A stretch of 12,897 nt of DNA from Stercoripulliclostridium_A sp045535235 (GTDB lineage Bacteria; Bacillota; Clostridia; Christensenellales; DTU072), in NCBI GenBank assembly GCA_045535235.1, contig JAZSLG010000031.1, forward strand, positions 1-12,897. Direction: 5' to 3'. Positions 12,852-12,897 of this stretch are shown here, piece by piece. The notes beneath the pieces are model-generated. The model saw nothing but the letters and a program-made list of their open reading frames with translations. It was not told the DNA's origin and searched no databases. How positions within the stretch are numbered: position 1 is the stretch's first letter; the number at the start of each line of letters is the position of its first letter. The position numbers and the translations under genes are program-made.

Positions 12852-12897
12852 TGAAGTTGTTCGCTAAAATGCGCGGTGGATTGTGCTGGGTTTATGG

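Overview
The window looks like chromosomal DNA from a low-to-mid GC Gram-positive (Bacillota, probably an uncultured clostridial-type gut bacterium). Grounds: strong purine-rich Shine-Dalgarno sites sitting almost uniformly 5 nt before ATG, textbook TTGACA/TATAAT-type promoters, short hairpin-plus-T-run terminators, and a giant Ig-like-repeat surface protein with a C-terminal membrane anchor. The species cannot be named from this sequence. No phage, plasmid, tRNA, rRNA or CRISPR signature is visible.

Layout. (1) 1-502, minus: the N-terminal 167 residues of an FGGY sugar kinase, running off the left edge. (2) 503-640: a compact divergent promoter region; a perfect CG-rich 14-bp palindrome lies in the -35/-10 spacer of the kinase promoter. 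(3) 641-1672, plus: a DUF2804 protein, ending at a bidirectional terminator shared with (4) rmuC, 1739-3031, minus. (5) 3032-3601: noncoding; it holds a tandem array of a roughly 160-bp repeat, each unit carrying a 66-nt hairpin with an unusual ladder of tandem G-A mismatches. (6) 3602-11594, minus: a tightly spaced three-gene operon, read from the right: a 1,973-residue secreted Ig-like-repeat protein, a protein with two SCP2-like halves, and a class-III PLP aminotransferase. The gaps are 37 and 9 nt. (7) 11598-11987: a noncoding region with a CGCG-rich alternating purine-pyrimidine block, phased A-tracts and a strong promoter containing dyad-symmetric TTACAA half-sites. (8) 11988-12455, plus: a small protein with two zinc ribbons and a very acidic tail, followed by a good terminator. 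(9) 12488-12897: noncoding, hairpin-rich, ending in a fourth, solitary copy of the G-A-mismatch hairpin whose outer stem has a different sequence but still pairs.

How it fits together. The kinase and DUF2804 genes are divergent and could share regulation through the palindrome. RmuC is a stand-alone genome-maintenance gene. The surface protein, SCP2-like protein and aminotransferase are probably co-transcribed, but no common pathway is obvious. The strongest candidate for something undescribed is the repeated hairpin family: four copies, with a conserved apical core on variable but complementary stems, which suggests a selected nucleic-acid structure.
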